A stretch of DNA of 64,000 nucleotides, from the NCBI GenBank assembly GCA_022829145.1, contig CM040746.1:40928212-40992211 (forward strand), read 5' to 3'. This DNA comes from Albula goreensis (lineage: Eukaryota > Chordata > Actinopteri > Albuliformes > Albulidae). Of the stretch, positions 1 through 14,270 are shown piece by piece; positions within the stretch are counted from its first letter, which is position 1; each line of letters begins with the position of its first letter. The notes under the pieces are model-generated. The model had not been told where the DNA came from. It saw only the letters and a list, made by a program, of their open reading frames with translations, and did not search any database. Both the position numbers and the translations under genes were made by a program.

Positions 1-746
1 GCAGTCTGAACTTTCTGAGACCCTGGTCCTTGGTTTAGCAGACTACCACGGGAGACCACTCTTTGTTTTTTGTTTTTTTTTTTTGGGGGAATTAAAATAA
101 ATGAACTTGTATTGCATTGTAGCCCAAAAGGAGCAGTAAGTGTATTTATATTGTGGATTTAGCCGAAGACCCGATGTGCTTTTGCAGAGAACATTAAGTT
201 TGAAACTTGGAACCCCTGCATGAGTGCTGCTGGCCTTTGATGATGCTTATTTGTTTTTAGCGTCTGTGTTTTTTCCTCTGTGGGTTTGGTGCCTGTCCAT
301 TGGGGAGCGTTGCCCTGGAGATGATCTGTGGTGCAGATTGCAGCGCCATTCCCAGAGCTATAAGCATGATGGTTGTCATAGCTCTTTGAATGGTACTGCC
401 ATATGTACTGAAATTCCCTCTCATCCCTTCCACGTAACCTGGGTGACCCTGGCTCAAGGGTCCGCGTCACCGCCGGCAACCGGCCAGCTGCTTTAAAATC
501 ATTTGTTTGTTATTTGGACAGAAACGCTCTGTACGCTCCTCTGCAAGCGGGTGGAACCCTCCGCCCGGCCCCTCCACCCACTGACCTCGACTCAGAGTCA
601 GCACGACCTTGCCTCGACCTTGAGCTGACCCTCCGCCCGGAGGTAGCTCCTAGCTGCGGGAGAATGCGTGAGTTCACCAGAGCTCACTAATGAGCAGGCT
701 GCATGAGAGAGCTCAAATCAATAACAGGAGTGAGAACATCACTGCA

Positions 747-833
<87 letters not shown>

Positions 834-2487
834 GGAGTGGGGAGTGGTGGACACATGGCTTTTCTTTGTGTCTCTGGACTCCTGTTTAATACGTACCCCT
901 AATGCTTATTCATTCTCAACCCACAGAGGCTTGTAAAAAAAATATTGTGGCTAAATCTGATAAGCCGACAAAATGAGTTTTACCGGTACATTCTTTGAGA
1001 CTGGCATCTGTACATTTCCTTTTTATCAGGTTGTAAAGTGAGGAAGAGAGAGGCAGGGCTATGTTTAGCCTCAGAGCCCACGTGAGCGATATTATATTGC
1101 ATGAGAGACATTAAGCAGATAGCTCTCCCCTGAACATGGTGATCACGTACCTCTCCATCCATTTAAGGTATTTACTGCATTCTGAATAACTCCTCCTGAA
1201 CAGCACATCAAAGGGCTGCACTGACATTCTGCCCATTAAGCCTTTAATATCCCATCAGGCCTCCAGCCCTGCAGCGATGATGAGTGTGGACCGTGCCAAA
1301 AGGCCTGCATCCCTTTGAGCTGAAGTTAGTCTAAGGAAACATTTTTAAAAAGCCAAGACAATGGGGGCCGCTTTTGCCTGTAATTTTATTCATGTGTAGC
1401 ATTTTGCTGACCAAGTGAATTGCCAACTTTTATTCAGTGTATTTTATTTATTATATTTATTATTATTTATTTTTTATTGTTATTGTTCAACTGATGTGCT
1501 TTCCCAGTGGACATTTCTTGGCGGAAGAGAAAATTGGAGGAGAAAGGAAATGTTTGTCCCACAAAAATAATGTGAAAGATAATTTATTTGAACACAATCT
1601 CACATGCAACATGCAATAATTATGTTTTTTCTTATGCCGCAGCTGCAGAGGAACACGAGAATATAAATTAAATGAAAGGATCAGCAATGTAATTTCCAGC
1701 TGTCAAAAATATAATCAGATCCGAGCTGGAAACATGAGAGTAAATGTGTTTGCATTTACATTGGCATAGATTGGGCTGCCGGTTTTTGGGTAGGTGGGTG
1801 AAAAGAGCACAGGAGACTGTGATTGCAGGTATTGATTGTGAGGCTGTTTGGAGACAGTAAGTCTAACTAATGTCTGGCAGTCAGGGGAATGGGAAATGGA
1901 ATGGCAGCTAGGTCCGTTTTTCAATAAACTCTTTCCCTGACCTGGATCGTGTTGCAGAATTTCAGATCATTTTCTCTATCCTGAGAGGGCAGGCAACCCT
2001 GCCTCTGTCGACTGTAAGGGCTGCGGAAAATTAAACAGACTCGTTTGGTCTTTTCGTTTTTGTGTGGGTACCTGCAGGGATGTCGGGGCAAATGGTTTGG
2101 CCTCTTTATTGCTTTGGCACATTCTTTTGGTGACCCCCCAGACGTTTTTGTTTTTTTATGTCATTATAAATTATGATGCAGATCTCTCTACCACAGGGCC
2201 TTTAATTCAGACTATAAGATAACAGGGCCTTGGGAGTTTCACTGGGGTACTCACATACAGAAAAACAGACTCAACAATTCCCTGTCTTTTACAGATGTAG
2301 AAACCACTGTGGATGAGCTGTGCCGTCTACCGCGCTGGCTACGTTTGAGTTTTTTTTCTGTTTGGTTACCTGGGAGACAGGGTTTAGATGCTGTGAGTAA
2401 TCACATGGTTAACACTCACAAATGGCCAGAAAGCCAATGTGAGTGAAATGAGGGAATGTCACCCAAAGTCATGAAGTCCAGTGGCAT
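1..2487. other. Gene-free stretch
   Basis: No coding region is supported here. Open frames are short, lack splice context and match no family I recognise. The only distinct structure is the GT microsatellite near 0.75-0.83 kb. Blocks of mixed, non-repetitive sequence around 1.2-1.3 kb and 1.9-2.3 kb could be conserved non-coding DNA, but that cannot be judged from one sequence. Confidence 0.5.
749..831. repeat. (GT)n microsatellite, interrupted
   Basis: About 40 GT dinucleotides with a single interruption (gctcgt) near 791. The short cysteine-valine reading frames across it are artefacts of the repeat. Confidence 0.97.
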
Positions 2488-3271
2488 ACTCCATCAGCAG
2501 CACTGAGAGCATGATAACTCCATCAGCAGCACTGAGAGAGCGATAACTCCATCAGCAGCACTGAGAGAGCGATAACTCCATCAGCAGCACTGAGAGAGCG
2601 TGATAACTCCATCAGCGGAACTGAGAGAGCGATAACTCCATCAGCGGAACTGAGAGAGCGATAACTCCATCAGCAGCACTGAGAGAGTGATAACTCCATC
2701 AGCGGAACTGAGAGCGCGATAACTCCATCAGCAGCACTGAGAGAGCGATAACTCCATCAGCAGCACTGAGAGAGCGATAACTCCATCAGCGGCACTGAGA
2801 GAGCGATAACTCCATCAGCGGCACTGAGAGAGCGATAACTCCATCAGCGGCACTGAGAGAGCGATAACTCCATCAGCAGCACTGAGAGAGCGATAACTCC
2901 ATCAGCAGCACTGAGAGCGTGATAACTCCATCAGCAGCACTGAGAGAGCGATAACTCCATCAGCAGCACTGAGAGCGTGATAACTCCATCAGCAGCACTG
3001 AGAGCATGATAACTCCATCAGCAGCACTGAGAGAGCGATAACTCCATCAGCAGCACTGAGAGCATTGATAACTCCATCAGCAGCACTGAGAGAGCGATAA
3101 CTCCATCAGCGGCACTGAGAGAGCGATAACTCCATCAGCAGCACTGAGAGAGCGATAACTCCATCAGCGGCACTGAGAGAGCGATAACTCCATCAGCAGC
3201 ACTGAGAGAGCGATAACTCCATCAGCAGCACTGAGAGCGCGATAACTCCATCAGCAGCACTGAGAGAGCGA
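2488..3271. repeat. 29-bp minisatellite, about 27 copies
   Basis: A tandem array with a unit of about 29 bp, core GATAACTCCATCAGCAGCAC. Copies differ at a few sites: agcagcac or agcggcac or agcggaac, and agagagcg or agagcgtg or agagcatg. It ends about 15 bp before a second, unrelated array begins. No coding role is suggested, because the unit length is not a multiple of three. Confidence 0.97.
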
Positions 3272-3285
3272 TTACTAACTAAGCG

Positions 3286-4353
3286 ACTAACTGTGAGATT
3301 GAGAGGATGAGGGCACACTAACTGTGAGATTGAGAGGATGAGGGCACACTAACTCTGAGATTGAGAGGATAAGGGCGCACTAACTCTGAGATTGAGATGA
3401 TGAGGGCACACTAACTCTGAGAGGATGAGGGCACACTAACTCTGAGATTGAGAGGATGAGGGCACACTAACTCTGAGATTGAGAGGATGAGGGCACACTA
3501 ACTCTGAGATTGAGAGGATGAGGGCACACTAACTCTGAGAGAGGATGAGGGCACACTAACTCTGAGAGGATGAGGCCACACTAGCTGTGAGATTGAGAGG
3601 ATGAGGGCACACTAACTCTGAGAGATTGAGAGGATGAGGGCACACTAACTCTGAGATTGAGAGGATGAGGGCACACTAACTGTGAGATTGAGAGGATGAG
3701 GGCACACTAACTCTGAGATTGAGAGGATGAGGGCACACTAACTCTGAGATTGAGAGGATGAGGGCGCACTAACTCTGAGATTGAGAGGATGAGGGCACAC
3801 TAACTCTGAGATTGAGAGGATGAGGGCACTAACTCTGAGATTGAGAGGATGAGGGCACACTAACTCTGAGATTGAGAGGATGAGGGCACACTAACTCTGA
3901 GATTGAGAGGATGAGGGCACACTAACTGTGAGATTGAGAGGATGAGGGCACACTAACTCTGAGAGGATGAGGGCACACTAACTCTGAGATTGAGAGGATG
4001 AGGGCACACTAACTGTGAGATTGAGAGGATGAGGGCACACTAACTGTGAGATTGAGAGGATGAGGGCACCTAACTCTGAGAGGATGAGGGCACACTAACT
4101 CTGAGAGGATGAGGGCACACTAACTGTGAGATTGAGAGGATGAGGGCACACTAACTCTGAGATTGAGAGGATGAGGGCACACTAACTCTGAGATTGAGAT
4201 GATGAGGGCACACTAACTCTGAGAGGATGAGGGCACACTAACTCTGAGATTGAGAGGATGAGGGCACACTAACTGTGAGATTGAGAGGATGGGCACACTA
4301 ACTCTGAGAGGATAAGGGCACACTAACTCTGAGATTGAGAGGATGAGGGCACA
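3286..4353. repeat. 31-bp minisatellite, about 36 copies
   Basis: A tandem array with a unit of about 31 bp, core GATTGAGAGGATGAGGGCAC, preceded in each unit by AACTCTGA or AACTGTGA. Several shorter units lack the ATTGAGAG segment, so the array mixes two unit lengths. It directly follows the 29-bp array, and together they cover about 1.9 kb. Confidence 0.97.
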
Positions 4354-4423
4354 AACATTGCTAGCGGGAAGGAGAGATTGATCTGCCGAGTGCTTCACAT
4401 GGAGAGTGATTAAGTCTCCTGAG

Positions 4424-4456
4424 CAGGCAGGCAGGCAGACAGACAGACAGACAGAT
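4424..4456. repeat. (CAGG)n(CAGA)n tetranucleotide repeat
   Basis: Short tetranucleotide run: about four CAGG units followed by five CAGA units. Confidence 0.9.
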
Positions 4457-6580
4457 GGGCATCTCAGATCCAGAGGCAGCAGAGCTTCCTGGGAAAGGGA
4501 AATGGCGACTCAGAGGGAAGCAGATAGATTGCCCTGATAGAGTAAAGAGTTGGTATACAGTGAGATAAAGTGAAATTTTAACCATGGCCTTTTCTCCTGT
4601 GCTGTTGCACTTCCCACACTCTTCTCAATTACGGGCTTCTTACATCGCGTTTACGGTGAGTGTGCCGGGTTCCCAACGCACCTCACATGACTCCCCACGC
4701 ACTGTGAGGTGCGTTTGATCTCCTTAAAAACAAAAACTTGCCCTGGTATTCAAAGCAATCCTAAAAGGCTGATTGGCAGAAATAATTGTGGAAAGTGGCA
4801 CAGCTGGTAATGAAATTGTTGTAATGTATGCATCATTAGTGCACCTCTCGTAGATGCCAGCGTCTCTCAAATGACGTTGTGACATTTAGAATATGTAGCA
4901 CATCTAAGAGTGAGAAGTGTTCTGTGTGTAAAATCTCTTGTCTGGAGGAGGAGTAAACCTATGGAACATGTATTTGGAGCTTTGATGCGCGCATGTGATA
5001 AACACAAGCTATTCCCATTAACATGGCCACCCTGAAGCAAACACAAACACAGCCATTGTAAAAATCTGGACCAGGTCACACCAAGAAACCCAGCCAGTTC
5101 CACATGTACGGCTCTCCAAAAGGAAGTCACCTCTCACTCACGTCTTTTCCACAATGCGGTGCACTTTTGATTAGCTCGGAAACATTTGATGCAGACCTGT
5201 TTGTTTTATTCTGTCAGTGCATCACATAAATACAAAATGCTGCCCTTCTTTCAGACGGATTGTGGGAAGTGTATTATATTTATTCCTGGTTTTAAAAAAT
5301 GCGTAGCTCTAGGCCATGGTGGATAAACTCTTACATCCTCTTATTTCATTGAACATAAATGTGTCTCATGTTTCTCCATTAACTCAATCAGTTTAATGTG
5401 GTCTAGCTGATGGTAAATAAGTAAAATTATAGTACACCAAGTAAAAACCAGAAAATAAAATCCTGACATGATATTTTTTCTTCCCCATAAACTTAAGTGC
5501 TGTTTTCATAGGAGCCATCAAGTTTGCAAGCATAAATGCTGACACGATATGTATATTTTGAACGGTTACTTGAATGTAAGGCTAAATCATTTATAAATGT
5601 TTGGTCACTGGAGTCTCCTGGAATCAAAGACCGTGTAAACGTCAGCTGTCTTTTTTAAATCTTGCATGCGCTGGGCTTCTCTTGCTGAAAAGGGGGTGTC
5701 AGCAGAGGGAGTGTGCCCCCACGGCAGAGTTCATCACTTAGCCGGCAGCTGAATACCTGCTAGGCGGGGCTTATTTACTCTCCCCTTGAGCCTCTACCCT
5801 GTCCTGCACTGCCCTGCCAGCCTAAAGCTTATGGTCTGCTTATAAAGGCCAAATAAGGTGTTTATACCTGCATTATAAATAATTAAAAAAATATCATTTG
5901 TGTTTTAGCAAATAAAAATAAATGCAAGCTGTCAGAATCACCAGATCTTGTAAAATGGTGCTGAGAGGAGTATTTTCAATATAATATTAATGTACAGAAC
6001 ATAATTTACTCCTCCTTAATAACACATTAACTAACATTTATTAAGGTTGAGGTATACATCAGTAATGTGTTTTATACATTTTTTATTATGCAGGTAATTC
6101 GAACTTTGTAACTTGAGTAGCTGCAGCTACCTTGTGGTCATTCTGCATGTTATTTTTGCCAAATTCTCAGTCAGTATGTGAAAGCTTGTCCTCATGTTCA
6201 CTGGCCTGAGTCCTCTGCCTGTTAATATCTCACACAGGCTTTCATCTTCATATAACAGGAAGTTGGAGTCATGTCCAGCAGCTTCATCATTCACCCAGAG
6301 GGCACCTGTCACTGAGCGCCGCCAGTGAGGTCAGCGGTGCCCAGCCTGCTTCCTGGGATCTTTCAGAGCAGATCTTTGAGCCTCTTTTTCTGTCCGTTCC
6401 ACCTGGATGTGTCTTTTTCCAGATGTCTGCTGTTCATTCCGGTCTGTGGAAAAAAAGCTATTGTTTGGGGAATGTTGCGGTACTTCTGTTATTTTTTCAT
6501 TCAGAAATGTAGTTGAAACAAGCAGCTGAAACAAAACCACTGAAACCGCGCTGTGCACATGGGCTGTCACAGCTGCCCTG
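4457..6580. other. Gene-free stretch
   Basis: Unique-looking, moderately AT-rich sequence with no supportable exon, RNA gene or transposon. Confidence 0.45.
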
Positions 6581-6955
6581 TGTTTAGGGGCTGGTCAGAG
6601 GCCTGGCTGTGCTGTGGCAGGGCCAGCACTTAGGGGCTGGTCAGGGCCTGGCTGTGCTGTGGCAGGGCCAGTGTTTAGGGGCTGGTCAGAGGCCTGGCTG
6701 TGCTGTGGCAGGGCCAGCACTTAGGGGCTGGTCAGAGGCCTGGCTGTGCTGTGGCAGGGCCAGCACTTAGGGGCTGGTCAGAGGCCTGGCTGTGCTGTGG
6801 CAGGGCCAGTGTTTAAGGGCTGGTCAGAGGCCTGGCTGTGCTGTGGCAGGGCCAGTGTTTCGGGGCTGGTCAGAGGCCTGGCTGTGCTGTGGCAGGGCCA
6901 GCACTTAGGGGCTGGTCAGAGGCCTGGCTGTGCTGTGGCAGGGCCAGCGTTTAGG
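6581..6955. repeat. 46-bp minisatellite, 8 copies
   Basis: Eight tandem units of about 46 bp, core GGGGCTGGTCAGAGGCCTGG followed by a CTGTGCTGTGGCAGGG segment. Units differ mainly in cagcactta versus cagtgttta near the end. One early copy lacks two bases (tcagggcc). Confidence 0.96.
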
Positions 6956-9900
6956 TTAGACGCACTCAGCCGGACTGGCCTTAGTTTAGCTGGGCAAGGA
7001 AGCTGATGAGCTCAACATCGCCCCAAAACCCACCCCACACATGACCTGGCCTGTCAGAGATCACATCCTCACCAGCTGACCTCTGCGCCCACCTTTATGG
7101 TCTCCTTGGTGATGCTTTCTTCTTTTAGTTCATTTTATTCTGAAAATTTCTCTGAAATATATACACATGATATTTTGGATGTTGTCATTTTTCCAGAGCA
7201 AAAGGCAGTTCATATTGTTTCTTTAACTGTCAATTGCAGGTACACAACAATTGTGTAAATAGAAATTCCAATAAATAAAAGCTCTCACGTATTTGTGTCA
7301 CTTTCCAGTTTGCAAGCATGTCAGTGTGCTCTGCTCCCCATGCACCCAATATCACTGAGGTTGCTCCCTTGGTATTTATATATGCAGAGTAAATGAGTCT
7401 CCATTAGCTTAATAGCCAGGATGATGCTGAATGTCAAGTGACGGGCTAAATGTTTCCAGGTATAAATGGCATTTAACCCCTTGATGGGCTCAGATTGCTC
7501 TGTGTGGTCATGTTCACAGCCAGGCCCTGGCTGGGCTCTGTTCCTCGCACTGTTAGTGCACCCTGGGGCAATGTGGCCCATCATCTGTCTCCCTGCATGA
7601 CCACAGCGCACACGCAGTGGATAGGAAGCATCACCATCAGCAGTGAGGTGAGGAACACATTGGCGTAGGTCTGTGCTGCTTTGAGTTTGTGTTTATCTCC
7701 GTGGAGGAGACGGTCAGTGATCCGGCCTCCGGCCCGCTGCGCAGAGGCTGGAGTTAAAGATGCTCCCTGTGATTTCATTCAGCCAGATAACCCCGCACTG
7801 CGCAGAGAGCAGGGCTGCGCTAGCAAGAGGAGCACAAACTGCTCATCCTCTAATCCATTCATGTGACAGCCGTTTCTTCAGTCAGTGGGGCACCTCACTT
7901 CAGCCACTGAATCAGTGCTGATTTTACAGGCCTTATCTGTACTGTAGGAATCACATGATTTTTTTCCAGTCTGCAAAAAAAAACTACTGACCTTTTCTCT
8001 CATTCTGCCACTTTCTTGCTCAATATTTTTGAATGACTATGTGTTTTCTCATTCATCAAACAGCCAGTTTCCTGTGCACATGCTAGTATGAAATAAGCAC
8101 TTCCTGCCGCGAGACTGCGCTCTGTTTAATGCAACCTGTTGGAAGGAACTGTGTGATTTCTCCTTAAATGAGCAGAAATCAGCATCTGGGCTTGTAGGAG
8201 GGAATGGGCTCTGCACTGATAGCTGGCCCTCATGCTCGGGCGTTTGGGGCGAGGGAACATGCGGGTTCTGAGCAGCAGTGATGACTGAGTTTAAGACAGA
8301 GAAGGCCAACCCAAGCCTTTCCCAGGGTTTGGTTTTCTCGTCATCCTCCTTCAGCTCTCCAGCCATCTGGTGTGGTTTATGAGGAGGAGCTGCGCTGCAG
8401 TCGGCGCGAGGCACTCACGGTTAATGGCGTGTGACTCCATTCTGCAGTTGACAGCTGCGGTCACAGTCGAGTGGTTTCTGTGCGGCAGCTTCAGAGGGGG
8501 GTCACTCATAATGAGTCATTATCGCTAAAAAGATGAGATGCGAGGAACAGTCGGCGCTCAGGCACGGTTTTGCATCTCCAACGCTTTTCTTGCCAGTGGC
8601 TCCTTTACGCACTTGTGAAAGCATGCAGGCTTTAAATTCATCTATTATAAAGGAGAGGTTTTCTGCCCGCCTCGTGGAAATGACAGTGGAAGACGTCCTC
8701 CCAGAAGACCAAGGAGCACAGACCTGCTTCCTCCTTTTTTTGTCCCTGCCTTTATGTGTCAAATATAATTTCGCTTGTCATGTTTGGTCCATTTGGTGAT
8801 ATAAAGTATTTATGGACAAATCATCCATGAAATACCTTTACCTTTGAATTTAACTGAGTGAGGCGCTTTCACATCTACAACAAAAATGACAGGTTTTGGT
8901 CTGCATCGTCTGCACCCCTGATTCCCTCCCACAGGTCCAGTGCACGAGCTCCAGCAAAGTGGTTGGATCTGGGCATAGCTGAGCGAAAGCCCCTGCAATA
9001 TGGGAGCACTTTAGGGTTCTGCTTCATTGATATCTCACCGCACATTTCCTTTTTAAATACGGGAATGTTGGGGGCTCCAATGTTGTTTTTTTTTCTCGGA
9101 GGTAAATTTTAAGACCAATTTCCAAACAGGAATTGCCGTTGCCCTGCTTGTTTATGTAAACAGCTCATAATGGTTTTAGTGCATGGCTGAACGTGGTGGC
9201 TCCGGCCCAGCCCTGACGGAGCATGCCAAGCTCTATACTTCATCTGCTGCAAGAGAGTTTTGAAAAGAGGTTTTCCTCAGTGACTGAAGCCTTACAGTTT
9301 CAAGGGACATGTTTCTGTATGTAACAGAATTTTGTTTCAGCTTTATTTGTTCCTTTAGTAACTTTGTGTGGACTTATGCTTCACAGCATAAGGCATTTTT
9401 TTTACATCTTTTTACACTTGTAAATGTAATGTTTTGGGTGAAAATATCATTTACAAACATTTACAAATGATCAATTATTAAATATACAAACATAATCACA
9501 ATCTAGAAAACTGAAATAAATCTATAAATCTACCAAACAGTCATTAAAACATTTAAATCTAATCATATTACTGGAAAAGAGAATATCCCTTTCAACAATA
9601 TTTTGCTTTTAAATGGATTTTAAATCTTTGTGGCACTGAAAATGTGTTGTTTCACACAATGTGGGGTTCAGAGCAGATAAGCTTAGAGTATATCAGTTGT
9701 CCTTCATTGATGTGGTAAACATCGGCACTCGTGGTTTCTCCATAGAGTAAGACTTGTGTTTACAGCTTTGTAAGATCGTCATGCACATGAACCCTTTATC
9801 TGCAGATCATATTGAGTGCTTTTATGGTTCAGTGTAAGAATTTAACATATGAACACTGACTGCCAAAAAACATCAGCTTGCTTATGGCACTATGGAAAAT

Positions 9901-12900
9901 AGCCCCAAAGAGTGATGTGGTAAAGATTTTATGAAAGTTTTTATTAGATGTTTTGTTTTCGTATGTGGAAAAACATATTTTGTACGCAGTTCTTTCATTT
10001 TCTTGACAATGGCCTTCACATCCAGTATGTCTCGAGGTGGTAGGTGGGAATATGTTTTCCCTTTGTTAAATGTTTTAATGAGAAATCTGCATCTGGCCCA
10101 ATCAAAGGTGTTCCAGAGCCAAAATGCTAGAATCATTCTTCTGAAGGAATTATTCATATTGCAAAATGAAGTACAAGAAACTTGCAAATATAGATGACAT
10201 CAAGGACCACTGCAGTGAGTGTCTTATAAATCTCATTTGATTTTACATTAAGCGTGACATGGGAAGTGTATGCATGGAAGTGTCTGAGTCTGAGTCAGCC
10301 ATACACATGTATATCAGACAGGGCCACCTGCTTTAACACGGGCTTTTCAAACCCACAGACTGCATTCAGGATCCAAAAAACCCAAACCAAAACTTACAGC
10401 AGGAATCGCTTGGATCTGTCTTTATTACTAATCTGACAATCTATGTAATATAATCCAATTTCCTTGTAGATATACACAGATATCTCAGACATATAATATA
10501 ATGGAATATATATAATTTATATTATATAATTTATATCGATGAATATTCATCATAAACCCAATATCCTTGTCAAATATATTATATGTAACTACATTTTTGT
10601 GACTTGTGTGAATACTTTTATGAACTGAAAAATCACTTTTCAGTGTTATACTGTACTAAGCCTGAACAATAGGAACATGCAGGCCTGATTTTCTAAACTC
10701 AGATAATTACAAACAATGGATATACACACAGATAGAGTTACTATACATACATAATTTAAAGGAATTAAGTTTCATTTAAAAGGAGTGACACATTCTTGAG
10801 ACTAAAGAATAACAGATCAGTTAAACCCTATTTTAAAAGCATATTTTTATGTTGTAATTTGTAGTTGAGTTTAAAACAAAACATTCAGTTATTAAGTTTG
10901 TAGTAGTTAAGGCTGCTGAGTTGAATGGTCCATAGGTAAAACAATTCAGACACATTTCATATCAAAAAGAAGAGCATATTTTATGAGCCATCTGGTTCTT
11001 TAATAAAGCTTTGAGGTAGAAACGACGTGCGACAGAAATGCTCACAAATGGAGCTGGATGGATTCACCCCTCTTCATGATCATCCATTTCATAGAGAGAT
11101 GCTTGGCTGTTCTCCACAACACTGCGAAAGAACAGATGTTTCAGTGAGGAGGAACAGAGCTGGTGAACTCTATGTGTGTGCATGTGCATGTGTGAGTGTG
11201 TGTGTGATTTCTGTTCCAGTGGTGAGTGAAAGAGGAAAAACAGTGGCCCCTATCAACCCCATATGCATACCTCTGTGAGAGCGGAAAATGGCCCCTAGAT
11301 CTGCCGTACATTCAGCACTGTGGCCCTTGTAAGGAAACTTTTCTATTCCTTACAAAATAAGCCAAAAACAATGGCCTTCTGGAAAGAAGCTTGCCTGTCA
11401 GCTGAGCCAAGCCCAACTGCGTGAGAGCCAGCGCGCGGCGCTATGTGTGAGCCAGGCGGCTCGGCGCTGGCAGCAGTGTTCTTCATGTCTTTTCATATGG
11501 GATTAAGTTACTTAAACTGTGTTTCTCTGAGCTCCAGGGGGGAAAGGACCAATAAAAACCTGCCTTCCCAACTGCTAAGGCTTAATGTTACGCCACTTAA
11601 GGAGTCCTGTATCAGATTTTTTGTTATTCTTATGCGTTTGACAAGCATGACAACGGCTTTATTGATTTGTTTCTGTGCCTGGGGAATGGGGGTGGGTGGG
11701 TTGAGCTGAAGGTGCATGGCTGCCGTCAGTACTCACTCAGTTCTGCACTGCAATCAGTCAATATCCGGCACCATCTTCAGGGGAAATCTTATGACATGCT
11801 AATCATATGAACCGTATCTGAATTTGTGATCCTATCGATATGCCCCCTAACCTGCTTAATATGAAGTACAGCTTAAACCGATTTAGGTGCATGTTATCCT
11901 TGGATTTCTCAGAATATTAAGCTTTGTAATTTTATGTGTCCAGATATGTCTATGACTCATATCTTACCACAAGAGATTTTGGGAAGACAGACACACATCT
12001 GTGTTTCTTTTTTTTATCCTGTTGCTGAAAGCGACACTCATCCTCTTTGTCCATGCAATTTCAGGTATTCGGTTCTTCACAATGGAAATCACCTGGAGCA
12101 GGAGAAGCTGTCGCTCCAGAATGACACAGAGTCCCAGGAGTCATGCTTCTGACGACAGCAGAGACGTTCCCACGGCGACAGCGGAGCAGGCCCCGGCCTT
12201 GGTCCTGCCGGTGTACAGTGGCGTCCCTCTTCCTATGACACTCTGTGACCGCGGGTCGGAGGGCCTGCTTCTCAGTCACACTCCTTGGGCGGCAGACTCT
12301 GGGAACTCAAAGGAGAGTTGCTTTGGCCAAAGGTATTTCATATGGTTAGATGGTTTCCAGATCAACGAAGGAACAGATTTCAGGCATCGGCATGGATTTA
12401 CTTTGATCAAAAAAGGAAGTAAAGGAGAAAACAGATGGAAACCTTTAAAGATTTTCTGGCTCTTCCCCTTCCTTTCATAGCTAATGGCAAACAATTACTG
12501 AAGAGTTTCAATCATGTCACATACTGTTGCACCAAAATTCCAATGTTGAAATTAAAATTAAAATGTTGAACAAGCCACACTGAACAAAAGACACTCAGTG
12601 CCACTCAGATGCAGGGTAGATTTACTGTCACACTACGTCCTGTAAACATCAGATGGTGATTCTCAAACGCTCCCTCTGCTTCTCACACAGACAGTGGTAC
12701 TGACAGGCAGCAGACATGTTCTGGGTGGGTTTGGTTTTTCAAAACAATCAACAGATCCTCAAAAACTGCAATTAAATTTGGAATAAAACTGGCACACAGA
12801 GGAGTACTCCATGACCAGCTGCTCAGTTCCTCCTCCACTCCCTCACCATTCTCCCCAGCGCCCCTCACCCAGTCTATTGTCGAAGCTTATTTAATTTGAA

Positions 12901-13791
12901 AGTGAGAAATAAAAGTTTTATCTTTAAAAGTGTCAGACTTCTGCTGTGTAATATTGGCCTTGCAATCAGTTCACAGCATCCCTCCGACTCCCCAAACTGA
13001 GTGCTTTCTGCCTTTGCTCATTAAATGACAAAAGGCAGCGAAATGGCACGGGCGGCTGTCAGAAAAGATGACATGGCCAGTTGGCACATGTTGTAATTAG
13101 TTTTGGAAAATGGGAAAATGGCAGAAGGGGCCAGACTGAGCGGGCATGTCGTGAGGATTGAAGAGTGGGCCAGTTGCTGTTAATTTGGGCCGCATCACGG
13201 CTGCTTCCTGCGGCTGAGGCCCGTGACAGTGTGGTATGGGGTGGTACTCCCAAGGGTGAAGATGCTCTTTCCTTCGATCCTGAGACTCTGGCTCTGGTGT
13301 TTTTGGACATACAGCGTATTATTCTGTTGCAGGCTTGAATACATCCTGTCCTGATTCAGACACATTAAACATCACGGCTGCCTATGATTAACCATGCCAG
13401 GAATCTGTCGAGCAGTGAGCTCGTACTGACCAGGTAAATACTGTAGAAAACGCTGAAACGGCTCACGGGCCATGAGGCGGTCAGGCTGTTCTGTTTATTC
13501 ATGAGGAACGGAATTTCCCCCTCCCCCCTCTCTGAAGTAGAAGCCAGCCTTATTTGTGCTGCTGCACCTCGTCCACCCTGCTTACTGACCCCCCCGGCCC
13601 CTGTCCTTCCGCCAAGTTTAACATGATCCATCTAACCCTACATCATGGCCCTCATGATGCCGGTCATACACACATTTCCTGCCTTTCGCCATTTCCACAA
13701 GGAAGTGCTTCCCTTTTTCTGTCTTTTTTCAGCCGTGTTGGGAGTATACATTCTCATTGGGTATTTTTCAGTGGGCAACATTTTTCCTTTA
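6956..13791. other. Gene-free stretch
   Basis: No gene supported. Very AT-rich around 9.4-9.6 kb and 10.44-10.6 kb, the latter with short overlapping TATAAT/ATTATA palindromes. A reading frame of 159 codons at 12,001-12,480 on the plus strand has no recognisable domain or splice context and I do not call it a gene. Near 11,428-11,471 GCCAGCGC and GCGCTGGC form a small inverted repeat. Confidence 0.45.
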
Positions 13792-14270
13792 GGCTTTTCA
13801 CCCTGCACTTAGTCCAGGGCTAAAAGCATTCTTAGAATGTTCTTAGCCCTAGGCTAAGGGAGCTGTTAGCCCCAGGCTATGACAGCTTTCACACTGGCAC
13901 AATGCTGGCACTCTCCAAAGTGGGCTAACCGCGACTTTAGCCTAGGGCTTGCTGGCCCTGCTCCAGAGCAAGGTTAGCCCTGAGCTTGCAGGGTTATCCC
14001 CTGAAAATCGACTATACAGGGGGCTAAAAGCTGCCAGTGTGAAATGGGGTTAAGTAAACAATGGAGTTCCAGAATGTAAACATTAGTTGTGTGTTCCAAC
14101 GGACATTTAGCCCAGGGCTAGTAGAAGTGCAGTGTGAATGTGTAGCCCTGGGCTCAGGTTAACCCTGGGTTAACAATGTGTGTGTGGAAAGGGGCTAAGT
14201 TGTCCAAGGGTCAACTCTTAACCCAGGGCTAAGGATAGCCCTGGGCTAAAAATATGCAGTGTGAAAAGCC
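13792..14270. mobile_element. TA-flanked MITE, 479 bp, non-autonomous
   Basis: The ends are a perfect 10-bp inverted repeat, GGCTTTTCAC at the left and GTGAAAAGCC at the right, each flanked by TA (13,790-13,791 and 14,271-14,272), as expected for a TA target-site duplication. Internally it is built of many direct and inverted copies of AGCCCAGGGCTAA-like words and cagtgtgaaa motifs, so it can fold extensively. There is no transposase frame. A TA duplication fits Tc1/mariner-like or related superfamilies, but the family is not identified. Confidence 0.75.

Noticed and set aside
12001-12480. 159-codon plus-strand frame as a gene
   Set aside because: No recognisable domain, no splice partners, unremarkable composition.
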